A stretch of DNA of 64,000 nt, taken from Haematococcus lacustris. Taxonomy: Eukaryota; Chlorophyta; Chlorophyceae; Chlamydomonadales; Haematococcaceae. Of the stretch, positions 63,051 to 64,000 are shown one piece after another (within the stretch, counting starts at the first letter, position 1; each line of letters opens with the position of its first letter). The translations under genes and the position numbers were made by a program. The notes under the pieces are model-generated. The model was not told the origin of the DNA. It searched no databases and saw only the letters and a program-made list of their open reading frames with translations. The DNA lies in contig JASKMD010000014.1 in assembly GCA_030144725.1 (NCBI GenBank), positions 8,272,284 through 8,336,283 of the forward strand, in the 5' to 3' direction.

Positions 63051-64000
63051 GCCCTAGCTCTGCTCGCCAGCACCAACCACCAAGCACGTCAAAGCTCAGT
63101 GGACTAGCTGAATGACGGATCCTCACTCAATCATGGACAGATCTTGCTCTCAATGATGTGACTAGCTGGATTGATGATGACACGCACGCCTCATGCACTC
63201 GCCACCCAACACAGCATCAAACATGACAGGGCACGCACTCAATGGCTTACATACAGATCTCACCCGTGACAAGGACATACAGACAAGCTCGTGTAGACAG
63301 AACAGCATCCATGCAAGTCATAGTACCGGCACACCCATGCAAGGTGCAACAATGAAACAGGCACGTCCATGTACAAGGCATGTCAGGTCTGATGTGTGAT
63401 GCATCATCTAGGGTGTGAACATGCCAAGCCTTGCACTGCCCAATCAGCAGTGAGGGCTCAGTGTGGCCTAGGCGAGGACAGATGTGGCAACCAGCTCGTG
63501 CAATGGCATGGGACTCAATTCATTCAGTGTGCAATCCATGCGGCCAGGCGTGCGCTGCGCAAGGCTGACGGCGCTGGCTAGTACGAGTGCGACCCAACCT
63601 GGACTAGACCAACACAACCCCTGCTGTGTGGTGATGGCATGGTGCCGCCAGCCCACTACTGCTACCTAGCCCCGTAGTCCTCTATCTTCCAGTGAACCAC
63701 TAGGCGTCCTTGCTCTGTGCCCATATGGGCAGTTGTGGATATCCTGTGGCATGCTTGCGCCTACAGATGGCGATGGGCAGGGAAGGGCAGGGAAGCGTGC
63801 CCGGTTCGCTGAAGCTGGTCCGGGAAGCCGCAGCAAGTAGGGCCACGTGAGCCCCCACTGCCGCTTGGGAGTTAGACGTGCTGAGGACAGACGTGCTGCG
63901 GGTTGACCTGCTGTGGGTAGCTGTCATGTTGGTCGAGGTGTCCCGAGCCAACGTGCTGCGGTTTGACTTGCTGTGGGTCGCTGTGATGTGGGTCGAGGTA
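63051..64000. repeat. Tandem segmental duplication, unit 2
   Basis: Direct copy of 59967-60916, truncated by the window end. Confidence 0.95.

Noticed and set aside
1..64000. tRNA, rRNA or bacterial operon features
   Set aside because: No cloverleaf-type or rRNA-like sequence was recognised by eye, and spliced genes rule out a prokaryotic reading; a tRNAscan run would be decisive.

Overview
The window looks like nuclear DNA of a chlorophycean green alga, most probably Haematococcus-like. It is GC-rich and dense in short introns with GT(GC)..CAG borders. Its coding families are algal: an OPR-type organelle RNA factor, a thylakoid-lumen FKBP, BIN4 of the plant topoisomerase VI complex, secreted fasciclin and lectin-like proteins. 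TGTAA poly(A)-type signals and huge G-rich microsatellites also fit. The species is an inference; the sequence alone does not name it.

Layout. Bases 1-7040 are one arm of a nearly identical inverted duplication whose other arm is 32899-39942. Each arm carries an OPR-like protein gene, an intronless eL42 ribosomal protein gene, the 3' end of a C-type-lectin-like gene and a MITE insertion. The 26 kb between the arms holds the 3' half of an Orn/Lys/Arg decarboxylase gene (5' end lost at an N gap), V-ATPase subunit F, OST5/TMEM258, a Tat-type lumenal FKBP, an EamA/DMT transporter, a secreted protein of tandem beta-sandwich repeats running into a second N gap, and a helical-repeat gene broken by homopolymer frameshifts.

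Right of the duplication, 40-49 kb holds the rest of the lectin gene, a direct repeat ending in a nested palindrome, a ZSWIM7/SWS1 homologue with a GC-AG intron, an unrecognised gene whose introns are filled by G-rich satellites (third N gap), and a decayed Fanzor/TnpB-like gene. A second Fanzor-like remnant lies at 12.6 kb between inverted repeats. From 50 to 64 kb come a small membrane protein gene head-to-head with a complete seven-exon BIN4 gene, then a six-exon fasciclin gene using three GC-AG introns, followed by a tandem segmental duplication containing a broken fasciclin copy.

The genes are unrelated housekeeping and accessory genes rather than a pathway. BIN4 and ZSWIM7 both belong to DNA topology/recombination machineries. 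Exon structures below were assembled by hand from splice sites, reading phase and family resemblance; no search could be run.
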